The notes under the pieces were generated by a model. That model saw nothing but the letters and a program-made list of their open reading frames with translations, was not told the origin of the DNA and made no database searches. The position numbers and the translations under genes were made by a program. This document shows, piece by piece, positions 21,172 through 29,674 of a DNA stretch of 64,000 nucleotides. Source of the DNA: Phytopseudomonas argentinensis. GTDB lineage: Bacteria > Pseudomonadota > Gammaproteobacteria > Pseudomonadales > Pseudomonadaceae. How positions within the stretch are numbered: position 1 is the stretch's first letter; every line of letters starts with the position of its first letter. Location of the stretch: NCBI RefSeq assembly GCF_900113905.1, contig NZ_FORC01000001.1:124001-188000 (forward strand), in the 5' to 3' direction.

Positions 21172-22380
21172 ATGCCTCTGCCTACCGCCGCGCCTGCCGC
21201 AGCAGCTGCCACGAGCCTGCCGAGTGCCTTGGTAATGCTGCTTGCCTGCGCTGCCGGGCTCAGCGTGGCCAACGTCTACTACGCACAGCCGCTGCTCGAT
21301 GCAGTGGCCCGCGAGTTCGCGATCAGCCAGGCTGCCGTGGGTGGCGTCATAACCGCCACGCAGATCGGCTGTGCACTCGCTCTGCTGCTACTGGTGCCAC
21401 TCGGCGATCGCGTGGAAAGGCGTCGCTTGATGATGGGGCAGTTGGCTGCGCTCATTGCAGCGCTTCTATGCGTCGCGGCGGCGCCAACACCTGCCCTGCT
21501 GCTAGCCGGCATGCTCGCAGTAGGACTGGTCGGTACGGCCATGACGCAGGGGCTGATCGCCTATGCGGCAGCGGCCGCCAGCGATAGCGAGCGCGGCCGG
21601 GTGGTCGGCACTACACAGGGCGGGGTGCTTGTCGGCCTGCTACTCGCTCGGGTAATGGCCGGCGGGGTGGCTGACCTGGCAGGCTGGCGCAGCGTCTACC
21701 TAACGTCGGCAGCGGTGATGGGGAGCCTGGCACTGGTTCTCTGGCGGTACCTGCCGGCTCAGCCGCTTTCCTCTGAAGCGCCTCGCTATGGCCAGCTGCT
21801 TCTATCGTTACTGACCCTCGTTGCCCGTCAACGCACGCTGCAAGTACGCGGCATGCTGGCACTGCTGATGTTCGCCGTGTTCAACGTGTTCTGGACGGCC
21901 ATCGTGTTGCTCTTGAGCGCACCGCCGCACAATCTCTCGCAAACGGCCATCGGTGCACTAGGGCTTGTCGGCCTGGTTGGTGCTCTGGCGGCGGCCCGGG
22001 CCGGGCACTGGGCAGACAAAGGCCTGGGCCAACGTACCACTGGCTATGCCCTGCTGCTGTTGCTGGCCTCCTGGCTGCCGTTGTGGTTGGCCCCGGTATC
22101 GCTTGGCGCCCTGTTGCTGGGCATCCTGCTGCTGGATATGGCCGGCCAGGCCATTCACGTCACCAACCAGAGCCTGATCTTCGCCACCCAGCCGGCAGCA
22201 CACTCGCGGCTGGTCAGCGGTTACATGCTCTTCTACGCCGTGGGCAGCGGCCTGGGTGCGATCAGCAGCACATCGGCCTATGCAGCATTTGGCTGGAATG
22301 GGGTATGCGTGCTGGGCGCATCGCTGAGCCTGGCCGGCCTCTGGTTCTGGAGGGCGATGCTCCGCCTGGCAGCGCACTGA
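21172..22380 (+). CDS. MFS transporter, probable drug-efflux type
   Basis: 402 aa with about twelve hydrophobic segments. LGDRVERRRLMMG (loop 2-3) is the MFS signature, and NVYYAQPLLD near residue 34 is common in small DHA-type MFS exporters related to YtbD or sugar-efflux proteins. AGAAAGGA precedes ATG 21172. Divergent pairing with an HxlR regulator suggests export of, or response to, a toxic small molecule. The substrate is unknown. Confidence 0.85.
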   Translation: MPLPTAAPAAAAATSLPSALVMLLACAAGLSVANVYYAQPLLDAVAREFAISQAAVGGVITATQIGCALALLLLVPLGDRVERRRLMMGQLAALIAALLCVAAAPTPALLLAGMLAVGLVGTAMTQGLIAYAAAAASDSERGRVVGTTQGGVLVGLLLARVMAGGVADLAGWRSVYLTSAAVMGSLALVLWRYLPAQPLSSEAPRYGQLLLSLLTLVARQRTLQVRGMLALLMFAVFNVFWTAIVLLLSAPPHNLSQTAIGALGLVGLVGALAAARAGHWADKGLGQRTTGYALLLLLASWLPLWLAPVSLGALLLGILLLDMAGQAIHVTNQSLIFATQPAAHSRLVSGYMLFYAVGSGLGAISSTSAYAAFGWNGVCVLGASLSLAGLWFWRAMLRLAAH

Positions 22381-22409
22381 CCGGTGGCCGTCGGCATGAT
22401 TGCGTACAG

Positions 22410-23186
22410 CTATCCCACATCCTTGCGCGTGGTGCGCTCGTTGCTGATCCGCGCGCGGCGGAAATTCCAGCCCAGAAACAGGCGCGAGGCCAGGTTGTCG
22501 CGGCTGTGTGGCTCACCATAGTGCAGCAGCACGGTGGAGCGCAGCGCCTTGGGGTCGCAGGGCTCGTTGGCGTGCAGCGAGCGGTAGCCCCAGAAGAAGT
22601 AGGCGTTGCCGGGCACGATCTTGATGGTGACCGGTTTCAGCCAACCGCGCTTGACCGCGAAGGTGACCAGCTTCTGGGTCAGGGTGTTCTGCATCAGCGC
22701 CTTTTCCAGGATGTTCACATACAGGTTGGAGCGGATGTTGCGCAGGTTCGGGAAGAAGATGAAGTCGCCGCAGTAGCGGCCCTCGCTGGGCGTGACCAGC
22801 GGGATCAGGGCGGTCAGTGCGGCGGCGTCGTAGTGGAAGTAATAGGACTCGCGCTTGCCCGTCAGCCCCTGCAGGCACCGCAAGGCGGGAAAGATCTCCG
22901 GCGAACGCGGCGCCTGGCCAATGCCGCCCTGGTAGACCTGGCGGAACAGATCCTTGACCTGGGGCGAAACGCTCATCTGCTCGAAAATGCTGCCCTTCAC
23001 TGCCGCCTGCCCCTGCAGGGCGAAGTACTCGTGCTCGTGACGCTCGACTTCGTGGTGGACGTGGGCACGGGCGGCCTGCAGTTGCTCGTCGGTGAGAAAT
23101 CCTTCGATAACGGCGTATCCCTGTTGCTCCATATCGTTGAGCAGGCGAGGTACCACCTGCGGATCGGCTTTGGCGAAGTCAGGCAT
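22410..23186 (-). CDS. Phytanoyl-CoA dioxygenase-like Fe(II)/2-oxoglutarate oxygenase
   Basis: 258 aa. The metal site is recognisable as H118-Y-D120 plus a distal H205 (SLHANEPC). R216 in ALRSTVLL is well placed to bind 2-oxoglutarate. This fits the PhyH-type dioxygenase fold, but the substrate is unknown. I chose ATG 23186 because AAGGA lies 10 nt upstream, whereas ATG 23228 has no ribosome-binding site. It is downstream of, and in the same direction as, katB-ankB, with a strong hairpin between them. Confidence 0.65.
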   Translation of the reverse strand: MPDFAKADPQVVPRLLNDMEQQGYAVIEGFLTDEQLQAARAHVHHEVERHEHEYFALQGQAAVKGSIFEQMSVSPQVKDLFRQVYQGGIGQAPRSPEIFPALRCLQGLTGKRESYYFHYDAAALTALIPLVTPSEGRYCGDFIFFPNLRNIRSNLYVNILEKALMQNTLTQKLVTFAVKRGWLKPVTIKIVPGNAYFFWGYRSLHANEPCDPKALRSTVLLHYGEPHSRDNLASRLFLGWNFRRARISNERTTRKDVG

Positions 23187-23321
23187 CGGTGCGGCGTCCT
23201 TAGCTGAAGGCGGCGATTGGCACGGCATTATTGTTTTCGAACGGCCTGGAATTGATACAGGTTCTCACTTTGTAGCCGCTCGAATGCCGCGCCACCCGCT
23301 TTAGCGCGGGGTTTCTGACGA

Positions 23322-23354
23322 ATGGGTACTGGCCAGAAGATGGCCAGCACCCAT
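23322..23354 (-). terminator. Strong hairpin downstream of ankB
   Basis: ATGGGTACTGGCCA (23322-23335) pairs with TGGCCAGCACCCAT (23341-23354) with one mismatch and a 5-nt loop. It lies just after the minus-strand ankyrin gene. There is no T-run, so it may be an RNA-stabilising stem rather than an intrinsic terminator. Confidence 0.45.
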
Positions 23355-23357
23355 GGG

Positions 23358-23915
23358 TCAGGGCTGCTTCGCCGTCCAGCGTGTGCGTATTTCGCCGTTG
23401 TCCAGACCCTGGACCGAATTGCCGAAAGCGTCCTCGGCGTTCAGATCGGCGCCCTTCCTGGCCAGGTCATCGAGCATCTCCTTGCGCTTGAACAATGCCG
23501 CGTACATGGCTGCCGTCTGGCCACTGGCGTTGCGCTGATCAGGGCTGCAGTCGGCGTCGAGCAGGCGCCTGGCGATGCGCAGCTCGCCCTTGAAGATCGC
23601 CCCCATCAGCGCCGTGTTGCCACGCTGATCCTGAGCGCAGGCATCGGCGCCCGCCTCCAGCAAACGCTCCACCGCGTCGCGATGGCCGTGATAGGCGGCC
23701 AGGATCAGTGCGGTGTAGCCCTTTTCGTCCGCGGTATCGAGGTCGTAACCGGCGCCGATGAATTCGTCGAGCATCGCCACGTTGCCCTCACGGGCGGCCT
23801 GGAAGTAGTAATCGCGCAATTGCGCCTGGACGTGCTCGGCATCCGGCATCGGCGTGGCGGCCAGCAAAGGTGTCGCGGCACTCAGCGCCAGGGTGAAACA
23901 GAGGGTACGCAGCAT
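23358..23915 (-). CDS. ankB: Periplasmic ankyrin-repeat protein (AnkB type)
   Basis: 185 aa. A signal peptide ends near residue 19 (cleavage around LLAA/TP). About four ankyrin repeats follow, with the hallmark G-x-T-A-L and A-A-x-x-G-H patterns (for example KGYTALILAAYHGHRD). In P. aeruginosa ankB is cotranscribed with the periplasmic catalase gene katB and is needed for full catalase activity against H2O2. The same order and a 79-bp gap are seen here. Confidence 0.88.
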   Translation of the reverse strand: MLRTLCFTLALSAATPLLAATPMPDAEHVQAQLRDYYFQAAREGNVAMLDEFIGAGYDLDTADEKGYTALILAAYHGHRDAVERLLEAGADACAQDQRGNTALMGAIFKGELRIARRLLDADCSPDQRNASGQTAAMYAALFKRKEMLDDLARKGADLNAEDAFGNSVQGLDNGEIRTRWTAKQP

Positions 23916-23994
23916 GTGTCCTCCTGAGCGGCGTTGAGCCGCGCCTGGTCGCGACGTGCGGCTCGCGCGAGCCGCACGTCATGCAGTGGCAGGC

Positions 23995-25533
23995 TCAGTC
24001 CTGCAGCTTGGCGGCCAGCGCCTTGACCCGCGCCAGGTCGCCACCGGCTACCTCTGTCAGGCCTTCGCCGTACTGCGCATCGGCCTTGTAGAAGAACGAC
24101 AGCATGATGTGCTTGCTCTCGTCTTCGGCCTCGGCAAGGGCGCCACCCAGACTGGCGATCAGGTCGCCCTGCATCTTCTTGTCGTAGGAACGGTACAGCT
24201 CGCCAGCCTGCTTGAAGTTCTGCTCGCGCTGGATCTTCTTCTGCTCGGTGCTGCCACTCAGCGGCAGGTTGCTGTAGCGCGCATGCTCGGTAGCAGGCCG
24301 CGGGTTGATGCGGCTGGGCTCGTAGTTCACCTCGGTGGTGGTGTGGCCATTGTTCGCCGCGCCATCCTGGTTGCCGTTGTTGACCAGCACCTTGGCGCTG
24401 TTGATCGGCAGGAAGGCATGGTTGGCGCCCAGGCGGTACATCTGGGTGTCGGCATAGGAGAACAGCCGGCCCTGCAACAGGCGGTCCTCGGAGGGCTCGA
24501 TGCCCGGCACCAGGTTGGACGGCGCCATGGCCACCTGCTCGGTTTCCTGGAACACGTTGTCCGGGTTCTTATTCAGCACCATTTGGCCGATCTTCTTGTA
24601 CGGCACGTCCGGCCAGATCTTGGTGGCGTCCAGCGGATCGAAGTCGTACCTGGCCAGGTCAGCCGGTTCGAGCACCTGGATGTACAGATCCCACTTCGGA
24701 TAGTCGCCGGCGTTGATCGTGGTGATCAGGTCGCGGCTCATGTGGTTGAAGTCCTTGCCCTGGATCTGCTCGGTCTGCTTGGGGTCGTTGTTCTTGATGC
24801 CCTGCAGGCTGCGCCACTGGAACTTGACGTAGCGGTACTCGTTCCTGGCGTTGACCAGCTTGTAGGCGTGCACGCTGTTGCCGTTCATCTGCCGGTAGTT
24901 GGCCGGTGTGCCCTCATTGGAATACAGCAGGGTCAGGGTGCGGGTGGCTTCCGGTACGTGGCTGAAGAAGTCGAACTGGGTGCGGTTGCTGCCGTAGTTG
25001 GTGTTCGGGTCGGGCTTGAAGGCGTGCACCATGTCCGGGAACTTGATGGCATCGCGGATGAAGAAGGTCGGGAAGTTGTTGCCCACCAGGTCCCAGTTGC
25101 CTTCGCTGGTGTAGAACTTGGTGGCGAAGCCGCGCGGGTCACGCAGGGTTTCCGGCGAATGGTTGCCGTGCACCACGCTGGAGAAGCGCACGAACACCGG
25201 GGTGGTGGTGCCCTTGCTGAAGACCTTGGCGCGGGTCAGGTCGGAGATGTCCGCGGTGGCGGTGAACTCGCCATGGGCGCCGGTGCCACGGGCGTGCACC
25301 ACGCGCTCGGGGATGCGCTCGCGGTCGAAGCGCTGCAGCTTCTGGATCAGTTGCACGTCCTGCAGCAGGGTCGGGCCGGTTTCGCCTGCGGTCTGCGAGT
25401 TCTGGTTGTCGCCTACCGGTGCGCCGTTGTCGCGGGTCAGGGGGGCGGCCTGGGCCGACAGGCTGAATAGCGAAGCGGACAAGGCCGCGGTCAGCAAACC
25501 AAGGGCGGGCGCCCATGCGGTGGTGGGTTTCAT
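23995..25533 (-). CDS. katB: Periplasmic catalase KatB
   Basis: 512 aa clade-type monofunctional haem catalase that decomposes H2O2. ATG 25533 follows GAGGAT and starts a signal peptide that ends at SAQA/AP (about residue 27), which sends the enzyme to the periplasm. The catalytic histidine is in ERVVHARG, DPRGFATKFYT is intact, and the proximal haem tyrosine is in RLFSYADTQMYRLG. In relatives katB-ankB is induced by OxyR. Confidence 0.94.
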   Translation of the reverse strand: MKPTTAWAPALGLLTAALSASLFSLSAQAAPLTRDNGAPVGDNQNSQTAGETGPTLLQDVQLIQKLQRFDRERIPERVVHARGTGAHGEFTATADISDLTRAKVFSKGTTTPVFVRFSSVVHGNHSPETLRDPRGFATKFYTSEGNWDLVGNNFPTFFIRDAIKFPDMVHAFKPDPNTNYGSNRTQFDFFSHVPEATRTLTLLYSNEGTPANYRQMNGNSVHAYKLVNARNEYRYVKFQWRSLQGIKNNDPKQTEQIQGKDFNHMSRDLITTINAGDYPKWDLYIQVLEPADLARYDFDPLDATKIWPDVPYKKIGQMVLNKNPDNVFQETEQVAMAPSNLVPGIEPSEDRLLQGRLFSYADTQMYRLGANHAFLPINSAKVLVNNGNQDGAANNGHTTTEVNYEPSRINPRPATEHARYSNLPLSGSTEQKKIQREQNFKQAGELYRSYDKKMQGDLIASLGGALAEAEDESKHIMLSFFYKADAQYGEGLTEVAGGDLARVKALAAKLQD

Positions 25534-25631
25534 GGGTGAATCCTCGTCGTTTTTATGAGTACGCGCGTCATGCGCTCGTACCAAACTACGAGAGGCCCGC
25601 CGCTTCGCTAAATTGGAAAAAGGCAGCGCCT

Positions 25632-25659
25632 TGATAGGCAATGCTTATTACCCGATAGA
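25632..25659 (-). promoter_or_regulatory. Weak OxyR-like site upstream of katB
   Basis: GATAGGCAATGCTTAT, followed after five bases by CCGATAG, resembles part of an OxyR site (ATAG-N7-CTAT repeats). It lies about 100-125 bp upstream of the katB start. Matches are incomplete, so this is only a candidate, supported by the known OxyR control of katB. Confidence 0.25.
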
Positions 25660-25816
25660 GCCAAGTGGTGGTAAGCGAAGCGGCGAATCGCCCCGCTCAT
25701 AGCCTGCAGCGTCGCCCCAAAACGAAGGATGGCCCTGCGCGGTTACCGCGCCGATCCGCATCCGCCCCGGCCCCCCGGGCGATAGCGAGTAACCCGCTAT
25801 CACCCGGCGCCACGCA

Positions 25817-27739
25817 TTACACCCGGAAGTGACTGACCATCGTCTGCAGCTGATTGCCCAGGCGCGCCAGCTCGACGCTGGAGGCGGCGGTCTCCTCGCT
25901 GGCCTCGGCGGTCTGCTCGGAAATGTCGCGCACGTTGACCACGCTGCGGCTGATCTCCTCGGCTACCGCGCCCTGCTGCTCGGCCGCGGCCGCGATCTGC
26001 TGGTTCATCGCCTGGATGTTGGACACCTTGCTGGTGATCGCACCCAGCGCATCACCGGCGCGGCGGGTCAGCGCCACGCTGCTGTCGGTCAGCTCGCGGC
26101 TGCTCTGCATGATCGACGCCACCTGCTGGGTGCCGCGCTGCAGGCCGGCGATCAGCACTTCGATCTCTTCGGTGGACTTCTGCGTGCGCTGGGCCAGGCC
26201 ACGCACCTCGTCGGCCACCACAGCGAAACCGCGCCCGGCCTCCCCGGCGCGCGCCGCCTCGATGGCCGCATTGAGGGCCAGCAGGTTGGTCTGCTCGGCC
26301 ACCGCCTTGATCACGTCCATCACTCCGCCGATCTTGTTGCTTTCGCTCTGCAGCTCGCCCATGGCGTCGCTGGAACGGCTTACCTCGACGGCCAGCCGCT
26401 CGATCTGCGCGATGGTCTCGCCCACTACGCGGTCACCCTGGCCGGCCTCACGATCGGCGTCGACGGCGGCCTGGGAAGCCTCGGCAGCGCTGCGCGCCAC
26501 CTCCTGCACGGTGGCGGACATTTCCTGCATGGCGGTGGCCACCTGGTCGGTTTCCACCTTCTGGCTGTTCACCCCGGCACTGGTCTGCTCGGTCACGGCG
26601 GACAACTGCTCGGCCGCGCTGGCGATCTGGGTAACGCCGTCGCGAATGCCGCCGATCAAGTCGCGCAGGGTACTGCCCATGCGCTGGATACCCTGCTGCA
26701 GCACACCCAGCTCGTCGCGGCGGTTGACCTGCAAGCTGTGGCTGAGGTCGCCGCCGGCGATGCGCTCGACCGCCTCCAGGGTCTCCTGCAGCGGGCGGGT
26801 GATCTGCCGGGTGATCAGCCAGGCCGAGAGAATACCCACCAACAGTGCCAGCAGGGTGGCGCCGATCATCATCTGGTTGGCGAAGGTGGTATCGCGATCA
26901 CGCAGGGTGGCCTGCATTTCCAGCAGCGCATCACTACCCTTGACGATTTCCCGCGCCTGCTCGGTCATGGCTTCACGCATCTGCACACGCTGCTCAGTGA
27001 CCGCGCGGTAGGTGTTCAAGAGGCTGCGGTAGTCGTTTAGCGTGTTCTGCAGCTGCTGGACCTCATCGCGATATTCGCCGGTGAACACACTCGTCAGCAG
27101 ATTGAGGCCCTGGCCGACTCGCTCGATCTGCTGATTCAGCGCCTGCTCGGTGCGCGCGCTGACATCGGAGGTGTAAGTGAGCACGTTATAACGCAGGGTC
27201 TGCACGTCATCCTCGGTGCGCGCGATGGCCTGATAGCGGACAAAGCCGGTTTCGCTGCCCGCAGCAGAACGGCCCACTTCCTCGCGAACACGATCGATCA
27301 GCTCACTGGCGCGATCGGCCAGCTCGACCATCGCGGTACGCGTCTGGCGGCTGGTCACGTAGGCGGCCTGGGTTTTGTCGAACGCCTGCTGGTATTGCTT
27401 CATCAGCTCGATCTGCTGATTGATCAGGCGCTGATTCTCGGCGTTGCGAAAGCGCGGCAGCATGTCCTGCTGGCGCTGTGAGAGCGCCTGGATTTGTCGC
27501 TCCACCTCCTTGCCTTCCTCGTCGCCACCATTGGCGATTAGGTACTGCAGGCGTGCGACGCGAAGATCGGTGAGGGTATGGGTCAGTCCATTGACATCCG
27601 CCATACGCTCGCTGCGCTGCACCACGCTGCCCAGGCTGGTCCAGCCGACAAGCGCCAGGGCCATGGTCAGGAGCAGCACCAGGCCGAAGCCCAGAGCCAG
27701 TTTGAGGGTGACGCTTATATTGCCAAACCATGCATTCAT
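25817..27739 (-). CDS. Chemoreceptor with HBM-type ligand domain
   Basis: 640 aa methyl-accepting chemotaxis protein. TM1 spans about residues 10-32. A long all-helical periplasmic domain of about 250 aa follows, then TM2 (about 290-312), a HAMP domain and a signalling domain with the conserved hairpin tip [19 protein letters not shown]. The ligand domain size fits the helical bimodular (HBM) class, whose Pseudomonas putida members McpS and McpQ bind TCA-cycle acids or citrate. I chose ATG 27739 (MNAWFGN), directly before TM1. No C-terminal CheR-binding pentapeptide is present. The ligand here is inferred only. Confidence 0.85.
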   Translation of the reverse strand: MNAWFGNISVTLKLALGFGLVLLLTMALALVGWTSLGSVVQRSERMADVNGLTHTLTDLRVARLQYLIANGGDEEGKEVERQIQALSQRQQDMLPRFRNAENQRLINQQIELMKQYQQAFDKTQAAYVTSRQTRTAMVELADRASELIDRVREEVGRSAAGSETGFVRYQAIARTEDDVQTLRYNVLTYTSDVSARTEQALNQQIERVGQGLNLLTSVFTGEYRDEVQQLQNTLNDYRSLLNTYRAVTEQRVQMREAMTEQAREIVKGSDALLEMQATLRDRDTTFANQMMIGATLLALLVGILSAWLITRQITRPLQETLEAVERIAGGDLSHSLQVNRRDELGVLQQGIQRMGSTLRDLIGGIRDGVTQIASAAEQLSAVTEQTSAGVNSQKVETDQVATAMQEMSATVQEVARSAAEASQAAVDADREAGQGDRVVGETIAQIERLAVEVSRSSDAMGELQSESNKIGGVMDVIKAVAEQTNLLALNAAIEAARAGEAGRGFAVVADEVRGLAQRTQKSTEEIEVLIAGLQRGTQQVASIMQSSRELTDSSVALTRRAGDALGAITSKVSNIQAMNQQIAAAAEQQGAVAEEISRSVVNVRDISEQTAEASEETAASSVELARLGNQLQTMVSHFRV

Positions 27740-27869
27740 GGGGTCGCTCCAACTACTCGTATGGATAATCCGGGAAGTGTTCCGATACCCGGCCGATAGC
27801 GCTGCCAGGGATCGATCGGCAGCCTGTAGTTGCATGGAGCACGTACTCCAAACCGGACAACTGGGCTGC

Positions 27870-27890
27870 GCGATATCACTTTGATATCGC
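27870..27890. promoter_or_regulatory. Perfect 21-bp palindrome upstream of the chemoreceptor gene
   Basis: GCGATATCA (27870-27878) and TGATATCGC (27882-27890) are exact reverse complements around CTT. The site lies 131-151 bp upstream of the minus-strand chemoreceptor start and about 155 bp before the plus-strand YetF-like gene. The symmetry suggests a dimeric repressor or activator site. The rest of the 304-bp gap (27740-28043) shows nothing else I can name. Confidence 0.5.
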
Positions 27891-28043
27891 ATTGACGCAA
27901 GCGAAGCGGCTTGGTTCAACCAATTTGCCTCGCCACGCTCTGGAGCGGGCCTGCTGCCCGTAGTGAAGACACCGTGATCGAGTTCGACCCAAACGCCGGC
28001 TTGGCGGTCTCAACTGAGTAGCGGCAGGCTTTCGGAGTGAAAA

Positions 28044-28736
28044 ATGAGTGCGTTCGATTGGCAGCGCATGCTGCTCGGTGATATGCCTTTGCTGTTTCTG
28101 GGCGAGGTGGCGTTTCGCGCGCTATTCGCCTTCGTGGTGGTCTTCCTGTTCCTCAAGATCAGCGGCCGGCGCGGCATTCGCCAGTTATCGCTGTTCGAGC
28201 TGGTAGTAATCCTCACCCTCGGCTCCGCGGCCGGTGACGTATCGTTCTACGACGACGTGCCCCTGCTGCCGGTGGCCATGGTGTTCGTCACCCTGCTGGT
28301 GCTGTACCGCGCCACGGTCACGACCATGCGCCGCAGCGAGCGCTTTTCCGACTGGATGGAAGGCAAGCCGGTGACCATCATCAAGGACGGACTCTACGAG
28401 CTGAACAGCCTGGATCACCTGAACATCTCGTCCGACGAGTTTTTCATGGAGCTGCGCCAGCAAGGTGTCGAGCACCTTGGCCAGGTGCGCCTGGGCATTC
28501 TGGAAACCGATGGCGACATGAGCCTGTACTTCTTCGCGCCCGATGCCGTCAAACCTGGCCTTTCCGTGCTGCCGGCCGAGCACCGCAGCGAATACCAGCA
28601 GGTACCCGAAGCCGGCGTTTATGCCTGCGTGCGCTGCGCGCACACCCAGCCGATGGCGGGTGGCCAAGCGGCCGATTGCCCGCGCTGCGGGCAGCACACC
28701 TGGTCGCCAGCCCTGAGCCACGAACGGCTGCGCTGA
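28044..28736 (+). CDS. YetF/DUF421-type membrane protein with C-terminal zinc ribbon
   Basis: 230 aa. About three N-terminal hydrophobic segments span residues 15-90, with the SGRRGIRQLSLFELVVI signature of the DUF421/YetF/YcaP family. A cytoplasmic YetF domain follows. Unusually, the last 40 residues carry CVRC and CPRC pairs that look like a zinc ribbon. Function of the family is unknown, with links to spore revival and envelope stress in other bacteria. Confidence 0.8.
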   Translation: MSAFDWQRMLLGDMPLLFLGEVAFRALFAFVVVFLFLKISGRRGIRQLSLFELVVILTLGSAAGDVSFYDDVPLLPVAMVFVTLLVLYRATVTTMRRSERFSDWMEGKPVTIIKDGLYELNSLDHLNISSDEFFMELRQQGVEHLGQVRLGILETDGDMSLYFFAPDAVKPGLSVLPAEHRSEYQQVPEAGVYACVRCAHTQPMAGGQAADCPRCGQHTWSPALSHERLR

Positions 28737-28853
28737 CAGACCGCCCATGGCCCAGCAGGCACAGGGAAAAATCCCCTGAACCGATCCGCGCGGCAGTGCC
28801 TCTACCCTTCTATCGCGCCAGCTCGAGGCGCCCAAGAAGAAAAGGCCCGCACC

Positions 28854-28949
28854 ATGACTTCATTCCTGATCGGCTCGGCAGTGGTATTCCTGGCGCTGTT
28901 CGTGATCGGCCTGTATTCCGGTGTCACCCTGCTCCACGAACTCGAATAA
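28854..28949 (+). CDS. Candidate 31-aa single-pass membrane protein
   Basis: ATG 28854 to TAA 28949 encodes 31 aa: a polar start (MTSF), an unbroken hydrophobic stretch from about residue 4 to 26, and an acidic tail (LLHELE). AAGAAGAAAAGG lies 8 nt before the ATG and would serve as a ribosome-binding site. It lies alone between the YetF-like gene and a terminator. No family is recognised. Its composition is that of small regulatory or stabilising membrane proteins. Confidence 0.45.
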   Translation: MTSFLIGSAVVFLALFVIGLYSGVTLLHELE

Positions 28950-29064
28950 CGCCCCGCATATTTCTGGCCCAGGCTAAGCCGGCGCTGGCGGCGCAGCCAT
29001 GCGCCTCGGCGTCCCCCGGTCAAGCCTTCGTGCCGTCCGCTTTCGCAGCCAGGCGACAGAGGTG

Positions 29065-29096
29065 GAAAAGCCCGACCATCCCTGGCCGGGCTTTTT
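29065..29096 (-). terminator. Bidirectional rho-independent terminator
   Basis: AAAAGCCCG (29066-29074) pairs with CGGGCTTTT (29087-29095) around a 12-nt loop. There are T-rich tails in both directions. It ends the minus-strand lipoprotein gene and could also end plus-strand transcripts from the 31-aa ORF. Confidence 0.75.
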
Positions 29097-29131
29097 CATT
29101 GGGCTCGGAGTTCGGGCCAGTGGCCCTGGGC

Positions 29132-29467
29132 TCACTGGCCGAACGGGGCTGGTCGACCGCTGCCGCTGGCCTTGTTCTGGCAATAGGCGGTGGGCTGCAT
29201 CATGCCCAGGCTGGCTATGGTAAAGGCGCCGCCGCTGGCGCCACTTTGCACCGTGCAGTTGTAGTCCCCGGAGCCGGTACGCGCCACGAAATAAGTCTGC
29301 ATGGAATCGCTGCGCACGTTGCCGATGCTGCTCACCGGCTCGCCGAGATTGGTCTCGGCCAGCGACTTGAGCTTGTCTTCGGTGGGTTTGATGTTGCTGC
29401 AACCCGCGAGGCCGACGAACAAAGCGCCGAGCAGCGCAAACATGGTGACCGGGGAACGCCGTTTCAT
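29132..29467 (-). CDS. Small lipoprotein of unknown function
   Basis: 111 aa. The signal peptide has a KRR start, a hydrophobic core and lipobox LAGC (cysteine at residue 23), so the mature protein should be lipid-anchored. ATG 29467 is the start of this signal peptide; a longer frame adds residues with no signal features. Mature residues include a YNCTVQSG cysteine and a second cysteine in AYCQNK, which could form a disulfide. No family is recognised. Confidence 0.75.
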   Translation of the reverse strand: MKRRSPVTMFALLGALFVGLAGCSNIKPTEDKLKSLAETNLGEPVSSIGNVRSDSMQTYFVARTGSGDYNCTVQSGASGGAFTIASLGMMQPTAYCQNKASGSGRPAPFGQ

Positions 29468-29588
29468 GGTGTGCTTCCTTGGAATTGTAGGGAATGCTCC
29501 ACAACGAAGATCCGCCTCGCGGCAGTAGCGCAAGGGCTTGAAAACGTTGGAGATACCCAGCAACCATAGCCCTGGTGGGAGGCGCGGT

Positions 29589-29610
29589 CATTAGCACAGG
29601 CGTGCTAATG
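29589..29610 (-). other. Short perfect inverted repeat downstream of the amino-acid permease
   Basis: CATTAGCAC (29589-29597) and GTGCTAATG (29602-29610) are exact reverse complements around AGGC. It lies 65 bp beyond the stop of the permease gene and 120 bp upstream of the lipoprotein gene, both on the minus strand. It could be an RNA hairpin that ends the permease message or an operator for the lipoprotein gene. There is no T-run. Confidence 0.4.
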
Positions 29611-29674
29611 GCACTGTGGGCAGGCGCCTAGAGTCTGCGTCTCGCCACTGGCAAGACGCGGCCGGTCAGCAGGC

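Noticed and set aside
25777..25805. Rho-independent terminator after the first chemoreceptor gene
   Set aside because: GATAGCG/CGCTATC can pair, but the stem is short with a mismatch and has no T-run on the minus strand.
29589..29610. CIRCE (HrcA) element
   Set aside because: The arms TTAGCAC/GTGCTAA resemble CIRCE half-sites, but the spacer is 4 nt instead of the 13 nt expected between these heptamers, and no chaperone gene is near.
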